Origin: Bog-473 sp963756025
GTDB lineage: Bacteria; Actinomycetota; Acidimicrobiia; Acidimicrobiales; RAAP-2
Assembly: GCA_963756025.1 (NCBI GenBank)
Contig: CAVWMF010000006.1
Location: forward strand, 496,001-560,000
Direction of reading: 5' to 3'
Length of the DNA: 64,000 nt
The notes beneath the pieces are model-generated. The model was given only the letters and a program-made list of their open reading frames with translations. It had not been told where the DNA came from and did not search any database. Shown in pieces: positions 45,241 through 52,894 of the stretch. Each line of letters begins with the position of its first letter. Position 1 is the stretch's first letter. A program made the translations under genes and the position numbers.

Positions 45241-45780
45241 ATGGCGGACTTCATCGCACTGCTCCGAAGCGTGAACGTGGCCGGGCACGGACGCCTCGCC
45301 ATGGCCGACCTCCGACAGAGCTTCCTCTCACTCGGGTACTCCGACGTCTCGACCTACATACAGACGGGCAATGTCTTCTTCGGGGCGGCCGGCAAGAACG
45401 CGTCCAAACTGATCGGAGAAATCGAAGGTCGACTGGAACAGGACTTCGGGAGTTCACCCGCGGTGATCCTGCGCACCACGGCGGAGCTACGGCATGTGCT
45501 CGCCACCAGCCCCTACCCGGCCCGGGGGGCCGACCCGGCCCGGCATCACGTGACCTTTCTCGCCGGGAAACCGAGCAAGGACAAGCTTTCCGCCTTCACC
45601 CCACCCGAGAGCGGACGCGACGAACTGGTGGTCATCGGCCGGGAGGTCTACGTCCACACGCCCGATGGCTACGGGAACTCCAAGCTCAACGGCGCCATGC
45701 TGGAACGCCGGCTGGGTGTCGTCAGCACGACGCGGAATTGGAACACGGTCACGAAGCTCTGCGAACTCGCCGCCCGCTGA
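45241..45780 (+). CDS. DUF1697 family protein
   Basis: 179 residues of a conserved family with unknown function. MADFIALLRSVNVAGHGRLA at the start, followed by LRQSFLSLGYSDVSTYIQTG and a NVFFG strand, are diagnostic, and GNSKLNGAMLERRLGVVST and TRNWNTVTKLCELA close it. ATG 45241 with AGGG five bases ahead is preferred over ATG 45226 because it matches the family N-terminus. Confidence 0.9.
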   Translation: MADFIALLRSVNVAGHGRLAMADLRQSFLSLGYSDVSTYIQTGNVFFGAAGKNASKLIGEIEGRLEQDFGSSPAVILRTTAELRHVLATSPYPARGADPARHHVTFLAGKPSKDKLSAFTPPESGRDELVVIGREVYVHTPDGYGNSKLNGAMLERRLGVVSTTRNWNTVTKLCELAAR

Positions 45781-45787
45781 ATTCCCG

Positions 45788-46588
45788 ATGGACCCCGCAC
45801 TGATGCAGGTCGTCGCCGTCGATTGGTCCGGCGCCGCGCAGGGGGCATCGAGGCGGATCTGGTTGGCGCATGTCATCGACGGTGAGCTCGTCGCATTACG
45901 TAACGGACGCTCCCGCCAAGGGGTGACCGATGACCTCGTGTCATTGCGGGCGCAGACCCCCGGCGGCCTGATCGCCGGGCTCGACTTCTCATTTTCCTTC
46001 CCCGCGTGGTTCGTGCAGGCGCAGGCATGCTCCAGCGTCGACGCCATGTGGCAACTGGCGGCACGAGAGGGCGAGACGTGGCTGTCGGAGTGTGCTCCGC
46101 CCTTCTGGGGGCGTCCCGGTCGGCCACGACCTGCGCTTCTCGAGCAGTTTCGCCGCGCCGAGCGGTCTCTCTCCGTGGGCGGCATCTCCGCCAAGAGCAC
46201 CTTCCAGATCGGTGGGGCCGGCGCCGTGGGAACGGGATCCATCCGGGGCATGCCGCACCTGCGCCAACTGCGCGAGGCGGGTTTCAGCATCTGGCCCTTC
46301 GACCCGCCATCGCCGTGGACCGTGCTCGAGATCTACCCGCGCCTGTGCACCGGACCCGTCCACAAGAGCAACCTGGAGGAGCGAGCCCGCTACCTCGGCG
46401 CGTCGCCCTGGGCGCTCCCCGACGGGTTCGCCGCAACCATGGTCGGCTCCGAAGATGCATTCGACGCCGCGATCTCGGCCCTCGTCATGCACGAGCACCT
46501 GGCCGATCTGGCCTCACTCCGACAAACGAGCGACTCCGTGACCCTGCTGGAGGGAGATGTCTGGCGTCCTCCTAAAATCAGACCATGA
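45788..46588 (+). CDS. DUF429 family protein
   Basis: 266 residues, RNase H-like fold predicted for DUF429. QVVAVDWSGAAQGASRRIWL carries the first Asp, GGLIAGLDFSFSFPAWF the second, then ECAPPFWGRPGRPRP, IYPRLCTGPVHKSN and SEDAFDAAISALVMHEH with the C-terminal acidic residues. Activity unknown. Its stop overlaps the next ATG; it heads a coupled cluster with a 63-aa protein and a Doc-like protein. Confidence 0.85.
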   Translation: MDPALMQVVAVDWSGAAQGASRRIWLAHVIDGELVALRNGRSRQGVTDDLVSLRAQTPGGLIAGLDFSFSFPAWFVQAQACSSVDAMWQLAAREGETWLSECAPPFWGRPGRPRPALLEQFRRAERSLSVGGISAKSTFQIGGAGAVGTGSIRGMPHLRQLREAGFSIWPFDPPSPWTVLEIYPRLCTGPVHKSNLEERARYLGASPWALPDGFAATMVGSEDAFDAAISALVMHEHLADLASLRQTSDSVTLLEGDVWRPPKIRP

Positions 46589-46776
46589 GCACGTACGACG
46601 ACGGGCCACGCTCGCAACCCGGCGGGCCCCCCGCAGGGCTGCCCAGCGGACCCGACGGCCCACGCCCGAGCCTCACGGTGCAGGTCCGGCGGCGCCGGAC
46701 CGATCAGCAGTTCTTCCTGCGGCTGCGCGACGCCATCCAGCAGAACCACAAGGCCCTGGAGCGGTTGGGCACATGA
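46585..46776 (+). CDS. Small protein (63 aa) upstream of Doc-like gene
   Basis: The first half is a Gly/Pro-rich disordered segment (GPRSQPGGPPAGLPSGPDGP). The second half is basic and helical (VQVRRRRTDQQFFLRLRDAI). ATGA overlaps on both sides tie it to DUF429 and the Doc-like gene. Position is that of an antitoxin, but I see no known antitoxin motif. Confidence 0.6.
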   Translation: MSTYDDGPRSQPGGPPAGLPSGPDGPRPSLTVQVRRRRTDQQFFLRLRDAIQQNHKALERLGT

Positions 46777-47195
46777 GCATCGACTATCTCGAGCTGGCCG
46801 ACTTCTTGCTGATCGCCGAGGCCGTCCTGCAGACGCCGGCCAAGGAGATCGCCCAGGACGCCAGCCTCAACCTGGCCGACTCCGCCCTCCACGCCCCGCG
46901 GGCCCGATTCGTCGGCGAGGAGTTCTACCCCGAGTTCCCGAAGAAAGCGGCGGTGCTCGGCGCGCATCTCGTCAAGAATCACCCGCTGCGCGACGGCAAC
47001 GTCCAAGTGGCGCTCGTGGCCACCGTCGAGTTCTGCACGCGCAACGGATTCCAGTGGTCACCGCCGCCGCGCGACGAGGACGGTGAGGCGACCGCCGACG
47101 TCTTCCTCGGCCTGGCGGCGTCCCCCATCAACGACCAGGTGATCGAAGACCTGGCCGCCTGGATCGCCGATCGGATCGGCTACCCCGCCAGCTGA
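46773..47195 (+). CDS. Fic/Doc-like protein with altered active-site motif
   Basis: 140 residues. IDYLELADFLLIAEAVLQTP and SLNLADSALHAPRARFVGEE match the Doc N-terminal helices. The core motif, usually HPFxDGNKR, reads HPLRDGNVQVALVATVEF. The Lys-Arg that contacts nucleotide phosphates is replaced by Val-Gln, while His, Asp and Asn remain. Catalysis (phosphorylation or AMP transfer) may be lost or changed. Coupled to the 63-aa gene. Confidence 0.75.
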   Translation: MSIDYLELADFLLIAEAVLQTPAKEIAQDASLNLADSALHAPRARFVGEEFYPEFPKKAAVLGAHLVKNHPLRDGNVQVALVATVEFCTRNGFQWSPPPRDEDGEATADVFLGLAASPINDQVIEDLAAWIADRIGYPAS

Positions 47196-47257
47196 CCGGG
47201 CCGGTGACCGGTGACCGGCGGCCGGCGGCCGGTCGCCGGTGACGGTGACGGTGACCG
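47196..47257. repeat. Short tandem repeats between convergent genes
   Basis: Runs of GGTGACC, GGCGGCC and GGTGAC units fill the gap between the Doc-like gene and the MBL hydrolase. Several units are self-complementary and could form GC-rich hairpins acting as a terminator. Prone to slippage. Confidence 0.6.
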
Positions 47258-48160
47258 TCAGCCCAGGATCGCCACCGGAGCGCCGTAGGTCATCGTCACC
47301 AACTCGGCCCAAGGGGTGCGCGTACGGATCGCCTCCGCCGCCGCATCGACGTTCATCCCGTTCATGTACGGAGGCAGGAACGCGTCGTGGTGGCAGAAGA
47401 CGACCTTGCCCGGATGGAGCATCTCGACCTGGCGCACGATGAACTCCGCCATGGTCCCTTGAAAGGGTTCGCCGTTGACGTTGGGCCGTCCGGCCAGCGC
47501 CAGCAAGGCCACATCGGGACGCAGCTCACGCAGGATGGGCGTCCAGCAGCCCGAGCTCGCACTCCACAGGATCGACCCGTAGGGCGTGTCGATGAGGTAG
47601 ATGAGCTGGCCGCCGTCGTGGTCCGAGACGGGGCCGATGGGATTGACCATGTAGTCGTAGAGCTCCGGCGCCCACGAGCCCGCATCGCGCATGTGCGCGA
47701 ACAGGGGGTCCATGATCGCCCGCCTCTGCTGGAGGGAGAGGCCGAGGTCACCCACGCAGCACCCACCCGAGTCGGGATCATTGGCGGCGAACAGGCAGGA
47801 GTGCATGCCCGGGTACACGGTGACTTTCACTCCCTGTCCGCAGTCGACGACCTCGCCTCCCGAGACCGGCCATTGCTGTGCCACCGGCACCTTGGCCTCG
47901 TTCATGAGGCGCATCGCCTCGTACGACCCCACGATGTTGGCCCCGGTGTTCCGGGCGACGATGTTGGCCCCCAGAATGTGGTCGAAGTGGCAGTGACTGA
48001 TGAACACGTAGTCCGCCTCGTCGACCTCGGTCACCGAGAGTCCCACCTGCGGGGCGGCGGGGATGCGGTCGAGAAACGTATCGAGCCAGATCGTCACCCC
48101 GTCGACGCGCAAGCGGAACGTCGTGGTGCCGAACCATTCGAGGGTCAGGGGCGCTGGCAT
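47258..48160 (-). CDS. MBL-fold metallo-hydrolase, UlaG-like
   Basis: 300 residues. LEWFGTTTFRLRVDGVTIWL, the metal motif FISHCHFDHILGANIVAR, QLIYLIDTPYGSILWSASSG and KVVFCHHDAFLPPYMNGM are typical for MBL hydrolases of the L-ascorbate-lactonase-like group. ATG at 48160. It sits downstream of cysM but is separated by 222 bp with no visible signal. Substrate unknown. Confidence 0.85.
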   Translation of the reverse strand: MPAPLTLEWFGTTTFRLRVDGVTIWLDTFLDRIPAAPQVGLSVTEVDEADYVFISHCHFDHILGANIVARNTGANIVGSYEAMRLMNEAKVPVAQQWPVSGGEVVDCGQGVKVTVYPGMHSCLFAANDPDSGGCCVGDLGLSLQQRRAIMDPLFAHMRDAGSWAPELYDYMVNPIGPVSDHDGGQLIYLIDTPYGSILWSASSGCWTPILRELRPDVALLALAGRPNVNGEPFQGTMAEFIVRQVEMLHPGKVVFCHHDAFLPPYMNGMNVDAAAEAIRTRTPWAELVTMTYGAPVAILG

Positions 48161-48382
48161 GCCACATACTGGCGAATGTGCGGCCGATCGTCCACCGCTC
48201 GCGACCCGACGAGCGAGCGAGGCGCCGCCGCCCGCGAAATTGCGAGCAGGGACGCACACAGAACGGGACGGAGGTTGTCGGCGTGAACGTCACGTCGGGG
48301 TGGCGTCCGGGGAGAAGAGGGTGAGGGCTGCCGAAGGTCCGGGCCCCCCTTCCGCCTACCCCCGAGACCACCGAAACCCGTC

Positions 48383-49351
48383 TCAGAAGTAGATGATCGA
48401 CTTCGCCCGTTCGGTGACCTCGTCGAGGTCGTCGGTCCAGGCGCCCGTCGAGAGGTACTTCCATCCGCCGTCGGCCGAGACGATCACGATGGAGGCGGAG
48501 GCGTCCGGAGCGAGCGAGGTGGCGCACTTGATCGCTCCCGCTACAGCGGCGCCCGTAGATATGCCGGCGAATATCCCCACATCCGTCAACCGCCGGGTCC
48601 ACTCGATCGACTCACGCGGCCGGACCACGGTCTTGCGGTCCAGGAGCTCGGCGCCACCCAGCTCTTCGAAGATCGGGGGGATGTAGCCGTCATCGAGATT
48701 GCGCAGGCCGTCGACCACCTCGCCGGACGGAGGCTCCACCGCCCAGATCTGCACGGCATCGCCCAACTTCTCGCGCAGGAAGCGGCCGACGCCCAAGAGC
48801 GTTCCCGAGGTGCCGAGGCCCGCCACGAAATGGGTGATGCCCGGGCAGTCGTTGAAGATCTCAGGGCCCGTGCCCTCGTAGTGCGCCTTGGGATTGGCCG
48901 GATTGCCGTACTGGTAGAGGAAGACCCACTCGGGATGCTCTGCGGCCAGCCGCTGCGCCATGCGGACCGCACCGTTGGATCCCTCGGATCCCGGTGACTC
49001 GATGATCTCCGCCCCCCACAGCTCAAGCAGTTGGCGGCGCTCGATGGACACGTTGGTGGGCATGACCACCTTGAGGTGGTAGCCCTTGACCCGGCACACC
49101 AGCGCCAGCCCGATGCCGGTGTTCCCCGACGACGGCTCCATAAGGATCTGATCGGGCTTGCCGGGCACGAGACGGCCGTCGCGCTCGGCCTGTTCCACCA
49201 GTGACAGCGCCACCCGGTCCTTGACCGAGCCGCCGGGGTTCTGGCCCTCCAGCTTGATGAACAGGCGCGCCGACGGGTTGGGGCTCAGAGAGCTGATGTC
49301 GACGAGGGGCGTGTTGCCGATGAGCCCGAGCACGGACCGGTACAGCGTCAT
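48383..49351 (-). CDS. cysM: O-phosphoserine/CysO-dependent cysteine synthase
   Basis: PLP enzyme, 322 residues. LEGQNPGGSVKDRVALSLVE includes the PLP Lys, MEPSSGNTGIGLALVCRVKG the substrate loop, and VAGLGTSGTLLGVGRFL the phosphate cradle. In mycobacteria CysM accepts sulfide from CysO thiocarboxylate; cysO and mec lie directly upstream here, so the same alternative cysteine pathway, often used under oxidative stress, is likely. Confidence 0.95.
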   Translation of the reverse strand: MTLYRSVLGLIGNTPLVDISSLSPNPSARLFIKLEGQNPGGSVKDRVALSLVEQAERDGRLVPGKPDQILMEPSSGNTGIGLALVCRVKGYHLKVVMPTNVSIERRQLLELWGAEIIESPGSEGSNGAVRMAQRLAAEHPEWVFLYQYGNPANPKAHYEGTGPEIFNDCPGITHFVAGLGTSGTLLGVGRFLREKLGDAVQIWAVEPPSGEVVDGLRNLDDGYIPPIFEELGGAELLDRKTVVRPRESIEWTRRLTDVGIFAGISTGAAVAGAIKCATSLAPDASASIVIVSADGGWKYLSTGAWTDDLDEVTERAKSIIYF

Positions 49352-49375
49352 GACAGGTGCAGCCTCATGGCGAGG

Positions 49376-49651
49376 TCAGCCTCCGGCCACGGCCGGCAGG
49401 ATCGAGATCTCGGCCCCGTCGGGGACCGGGGTGTTGACCCCGTCCAGGTAGCGCACGTCGTCGTCGTCGAGGTAGATGTTGACGAACTTGTGCAGCGACC
49501 CGTCCTCCTGGACGACCTGGCCGGACATGCCGGGGTACTCGGCCACCAGCTTGGCCAGGACCTCGCCGATGGTGGCGCCGTCAAGGCTCACAACCGACGC
49601 CCCACCCGCGGCGTTGCGCAGGACGGTGGGTAGGCGGACTTCGACGGCCAT
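49376..49651 (-). CDS. cysO: Sulfur-carrier protein CysO (MoaD/ThiS family)
   Basis: 91 residues, ubiquitin-like beta-grasp. EVRLPTVLRNAAGGASVVS and VNIYLDDDDVRYLDGVNTPV, ending ISILPAVAGG with the C-terminal diglycine used for thiocarboxylation. It is followed by cysM after 24 bp and preceded by mec. Confidence 0.95.
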   Translation of the reverse strand: MAVEVRLPTVLRNAAGGASVVSLDGATIGEVLAKLVAEYPGMSGQVVQEDGSLHKFVNIYLDDDDVRYLDGVNTPVPDGAEISILPAVAGG

Positions 49652-49746
49652 CGGGCCTCCTCGTTGGTCAGCACCATCAACCTAAAAGGCAGGTCAGGTG
49701 ATTGTTGACTGATCTGCTTGGGATTCTAGCTGCAGGCTCCGGGCGA

Positions 49747-50160
49747 TCACGCCCCGAGCCCGGGGACCTGCACCGGCTCCTCGGTGATGACACCTTCGAC
49801 GATGGTGTAGCTGCGGACGACGGGATGCGTATCGCGCAGCGAGACCAGCACGTAGTGCCAGCCCGGATCGAGCGCCTGGGCCACGTCGGTCGGCGACGGG
49901 TAGGCGTCGGTATGGGTGTGCGAATGGAAGACCCCCATGATGTCGGCCCCCAGGGCCTGGGCCGCCCGGTCCACCCCCAGCATCTCCTTGGGGTCGATCT
50001 CGTAGATCAGGGCGGACGCCGCCGCGTTCGCCGTGGGGAAGATATGGGCGGCCTCGTCCCCTCCATAGGACCCCACCAGGAGGCCGCACGCCTCGTCGGG
50101 CAGGCCACGTAGACAGTGCGCGACCATCTCCATGTAGATCTCCCTGGACAGGCGCAGCAC
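49747..50160 (-). CDS. mec: Mec-type JAB/MPN metalloprotease
   Basis: Removes newly made cysteine from CysO. 137 residues. LRGLPDEACGLLVGSYGGDE has the catalytic Glu, and MGVFHSHTHTDAYPSPTDVA is the JAMM zinc motif (HxH-x7-S-x2-D). The GTG at 50160 gives the family N-terminus (LRLSREIYMEMVAHCL). Only 25 bp separate it from the divergent smpB start. Confidence 0.93.
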   Translation of the reverse strand: MLRLSREIYMEMVAHCLRGLPDEACGLLVGSYGGDEAAHIFPTANAAASALIYEIDPKEMLGVDRAAQALGADIMGVFHSHTHTDAYPSPTDVAQALDPGWHYVLVSLRDTHPVVRSYTIVEGVITEEPVQVPGLGA

Positions 50161-50185
50161 GATGTCAGGGTACCCTCGACGTCCT

Positions 50186-50710
50186 ATGGCCAGGGCAAAG
50201 AAGCAGATCGCCAAGCGGGCAGCCGCCCGTGACGAGCGGGGGACCGACCGCACGGTCGCCACCAATCGACGCGCCCGCCGTGAGTACGAGTTCATCGAGA
50301 CGCTCGAGGCGGGCATCGTCCTCCAGGGCTCCGAGGTGAAGTCCTTGCGCGAAGGCAAGGCGCAGCTCAGCGAGGCCTACGCCCGGGTCGACGACGGTGA
50401 GATGTGGCTCTTCCAGATGCACATCCCGCCCTGGCAGTACGCCACCGGGTTCGGGGCCCACGACCCGGACCGCAAGCGCAAGCTCCTCCTGCACCGGAGC
50501 CAGATCGATGAGCTCCTGGGCAAGACGCAGCAACAGCCGCTGACGCTGATCCCGGTCTCCCTCTACTTCAAGGACGGTCGGGCCAAGGTGGAGATCGCCC
50601 TGGCCAAAGGGCGCAAGCTGTACGACAAGCGGAGCCTGCTCATGTCCCGCGACCTCGAGCGAGAAGCAGCCCGGGCGACCAAGGAGATCAACCACTGGGG
50701 CGGCGCCTGA
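50186..50710 (+). CDS. smpB: SsrA-binding protein SmpB
   Basis: Brings tmRNA to stalled ribosomes. 174 residues. RRARREYEFIETLEAGIVLQ and GSEVKSLREGKAQLSEAYAR are signatures, and KLYDKRSLLMSRDLEREAAR is the basic C-terminal tail. ATG at 50186. Gene for its RNA partner starts 68 bp downstream. Confidence 0.97.
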   Translation: MARAKKQIAKRAAARDERGTDRTVATNRRARREYEFIETLEAGIVLQGSEVKSLREGKAQLSEAYARVDDGEMWLFQMHIPPWQYATGFGAHDPDRKRKLLLHRSQIDELLGKTQQQPLTLIPVSLYFKDGRAKVEIALAKGRKLYDKRSLLMSRDLEREAARATKEINHWGGA

Positions 50711-50778
50711 AACGGAAGCCGGCAAAAGCCCCGTAGAATGGCTGGGCTGGCCACCGTGGTCAGCTGGAGAACCCACAT

Positions 50779-51124
50779 GGGGGTGATTGGCTTCGACTCC
50801 GGTCGTCGAAATAGGAGAAGCGAGCCGTGGTCTCCGGAGCCACGTTAAAGAGCCGGAACCAAAAACAAACGCCGAGCCTCAGCTCGCGCTCGCTGCTTAG
50901 GTAGCGACGTCCACCCGGTCTCAGCCCTATGGATCGGAACGTGGGCGCCATCAAGTAGGGCTTACTCAGCGGCAACACCAACTACCTGCTGAGGAAATCT
51001 TCGTTGGCTACGGGGCGGCACAACCGCCGGCAGTGATGCCGCCCCCGACAATCCAATGCCGGCTGCGCTCGGAGAAGGCCTATTGAAACTCCGGGGGACG
51101 CGGGTTCGAATCCCGCCACCTCCA
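50779..51124 (+). ncRNA. ssrA: Transfer-messenger RNA (tmRNA)
   Basis: 5' GGGGGTG followed by ATTGGCTTCGAC pairs with the 3' CACCTCC, and the T-arm is GGGTTCGAATCCCG; CCA is not encoded. The tag frame ends EPEPKTNAEPQLALAA with TAG at 50898-50900. The resume codon lies around 50844-50852 and cannot be fixed exactly. 346 nt, normal length. The 3' end serves as a probable integration site, since a partial copy lies at 54240. Confidence 0.96.
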
Positions 51125-51180
51125 AGGATGCTTTGCCCAGGAGAGTCCTGGTGAGAGCGTCGTTGGAGGTGCGCCGACAC
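51103..51180. repeat. Direct repeat copy 1: tmRNA 3' end plus downstream sequence
   Basis: Starts in the T-arm of ssrA and extends 56 bp past the gene. The copy at 54240-54316 has the identical 17-bp core GGTTCGAATCCCGCCAC, a near-identical GAGAGTCCTGGTGAGAGCG block and a shared GCGCCGACACC end. Interpreted as one end of an insertion at ssrA. Confidence 0.8.
51137..51151. terminator. Small hairpin after tmRNA
   Basis: CCAGGA-GAG-TCCTGG, a 6-bp stem 13 bp after the tmRNA end. No T-run follows. A probable transcription stop for ssrA. In the second repeat copy the left arm is changed, which suggests that copy is no longer under selection as terminator. Confidence 0.45.
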
Positions 51181-51243
51181 CCCCAGATCGCCGCGGACGC
51201 CACGAGCGACGTGCGGCACAGACCTATCTATTTGGTCGTCGGG

Positions 51244-51675
51244 CTACTGGATCCGTGGAGCCTGGCCCCGACACGCTGCGAGAGCCTCGTTGGCTGCACC
51301 AAGCTGTGCCAAGGAGCCGGGACCTGGTGTGGAGACTTCTCGTTTGGCCGCTTTGATCAGTGCTGTCTGGGCCTGAAACTCACCTTCTGGAACCTCTTCG
51401 ACGATCGGTACGTCGCTGGTCTCGCCGATCACCGAACCTTTGGCCCCGTACCCCCAGGCTCCAGAGCGATCAATGCTTCCTTCGTACCGATCGCTCGCAT
51501 CAATTTGCAGATCCAGATGCTCGAGTGCCGCGAAGAGTTCGCTTCGCCGGCCCGGCGACGGGTCCTTCAAGTACGCCTCGATCAAGGCCTCGACACCGAA
51601 GAGGTCCGACTCGAGAGTTGCGTCCACTGCCAGATCCTGCTCCTGATGCGCCTGACGTCTCTGCCTTCTCAACAT
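51244..51675 (-). CDS. Hypothetical protein in ssrA-associated cassette
   Basis: 143 residues, no recognised family. N-terminal MLRRQRRQAHQEQDLAVDAT, then an acidic helical region (SELFAALEHLDLQIDASDRY) and a C-terminal helix (AQTALIKAAKREVSTPGPGS). GGAGGTG eight bases before ATG 51675 supports translation. Last gene of the cassette, downstream of the TfdA-like gene. Confidence 0.6.
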   Translation of the reverse strand: MLRRQRRQAHQEQDLAVDATLESDLFGVEALIEAYLKDPSPGRRSELFAALEHLDLQIDASDRYEGSIDRSGAWGYGAKGSVIGETSDVPIVEEVPEGEFQAQTALIKAAKREVSTPGPGSLAQLGAANEALAACRGQAPRIQ

Positions 51676-51733
51676 GGATTCGGCACCTCCAGTCGTGCTC
51701 CATCGTCTCATTCTCCACGGCGGGGGCTCCGCT

Positions 51734-52565
51734 TCACTGGAGGGGCTCTTCGCCCGCAAGAATGGTGCGGTGCATGAGGCGGCCGCTGTCGGCGGGGTAC
51801 GGGAGGGCGCGGTGCATGGTTCCGGTGTTGTCCCAGATGACGAGGTCGCCGACCTCCCACTGATGGCGGTAGACGTAGTGGGGCTGGATCGCCCAGTCGC
51901 GAAGGCGCGCGAGCAGGGCTCGGCTCTCCTCGACGGGTAGCCCCTCGACGTAGTCGGCGGTCGCTCCGAGCAGCAACGACTTGCGGCCGGACCGGTGTGT
52001 CCAGACGATGGGGCACGACTTCGTGGGTGACTTCTGCCAGAACATGATCTCTTCGTGGCTCATTTCGGGGGTCACGTAGTACTGCGATCGCTCCGCACTG
52101 TGCACCACCCGCAGCTCCGCGATGGCCGTCTTGTCGGTCGGCGGCAGGTCCTCGTAGGCGCTGTAGGTGTTGCAGAACTCGGTTTGGCCGCCGGTCTCCG
52201 ACAGCTTCATCGCCCGCAGCAAGGTTGCGAAGTTCGGGTAGGGCTGGAGCGAACCGTCGAAGTGCCAGAACATGGAGCCCTTGAGGTACTCCGCTCGTTG
52301 GTTGACGTTCGTGTCGAGCGAGATCTTGTAGATCCCGTCCTCGCCCTCGTTCGCCACAATGTTGCCCAGCGTCCTGGCGATGGCGATCTGCTGCTCGTCG
52401 GTCATGTCAAGTCCACGGAAGAAGACCACCCCTCGCTCCTCGAGCGTGGAGCGGATGTTCCCGGCCAGATCGCCACTCAACAAGGTGTCGAGATCGGTTC
52501 TGATCTCGCTGCCGATCCTCGGGGTCTGGTCGACGACGTCGAGGGCTGTGGCAGATGACGCCCAT
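51734..52565 (-). CDS. TauD/TfdA-family dioxygenase (start region shifted)
   Basis: Fe(II)/2-oxoglutarate-dependent oxygenase. The facial triad is visible as MFWHFDGSLQPYPNF (His, Asp) and DNTGTMHRALPYPAD (His), with LMHRTILAG holding the 2-oxoglutarate Arg. The matching N-terminus ALDVVDQTPRIGSEIRTDL continues upstream without a start codon. An ATG at 52565 with GAGGTG eight bases ahead would fit if one extra G near 52560 is removed. Five bases after the stop of the preceding small gene. Substrate unknown. Confidence 0.85.
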
Positions 52566-52570
52566 GCCGA

Positions 52571-52894
52571 TCACCTCACCCTCGTGAGGATTGTTCGGGC
52601 GGAGTGTTTCACGCGCGGTTGGTTCCACAGCTCCACCGCAAGCGAGACAGTGATGAGGGAAAACAACAAGTTGCGCAGGTTCGCGACATCGTCGCGCAGC
52701 GGCTCGGCATAGTCGAACGTGTCGATGAACGCGACGGCATCTTCGGTGCGCGGAAACACTTCGTCGTAGAATGCCCTGATCTCATCCATGGAGCTGTTCA
52801 CACGCTTCACGTACCGCGCATGGCCATCCTCGATTGCCCACTCGCTCACGAGATGTTCGAGCTCTGAGAACTGTTCCGGGAGCAGCCGCGTCAT
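52571..52894 (-). CDS. Small helical protein between two oxygenase genes
   Basis: 107 residues, all-helical by eye: LLPEQFSELEHLVSEWAIED, NSSMDEIRAFYDEVFPRTED and LRNLLFSLITVSLAVELWNQ. Its position, overlapping the Rieske gene by four bases, suggests an accessory or chaperone-like partner of that oxygenase. I do not recognise a named family. Confidence 0.7.
   Translation of the reverse strand: MTRLLPEQFSELEHLVSEWAIEDGHARYVKRVNSSMDEIRAFYDEVFPRTEDAVAFIDTFDYAEPLRDDVANLRNLLFSLITVSLAVELWNQPRVKHSARTILTRVR

Noticed and set aside
46585..47195. Classical Phd-Doc toxin-antitoxin pair
   Set aside because: The small protein shows no Phd/YefM features and the Doc motif lacks Lys-Arg; kept only as Doc-like.
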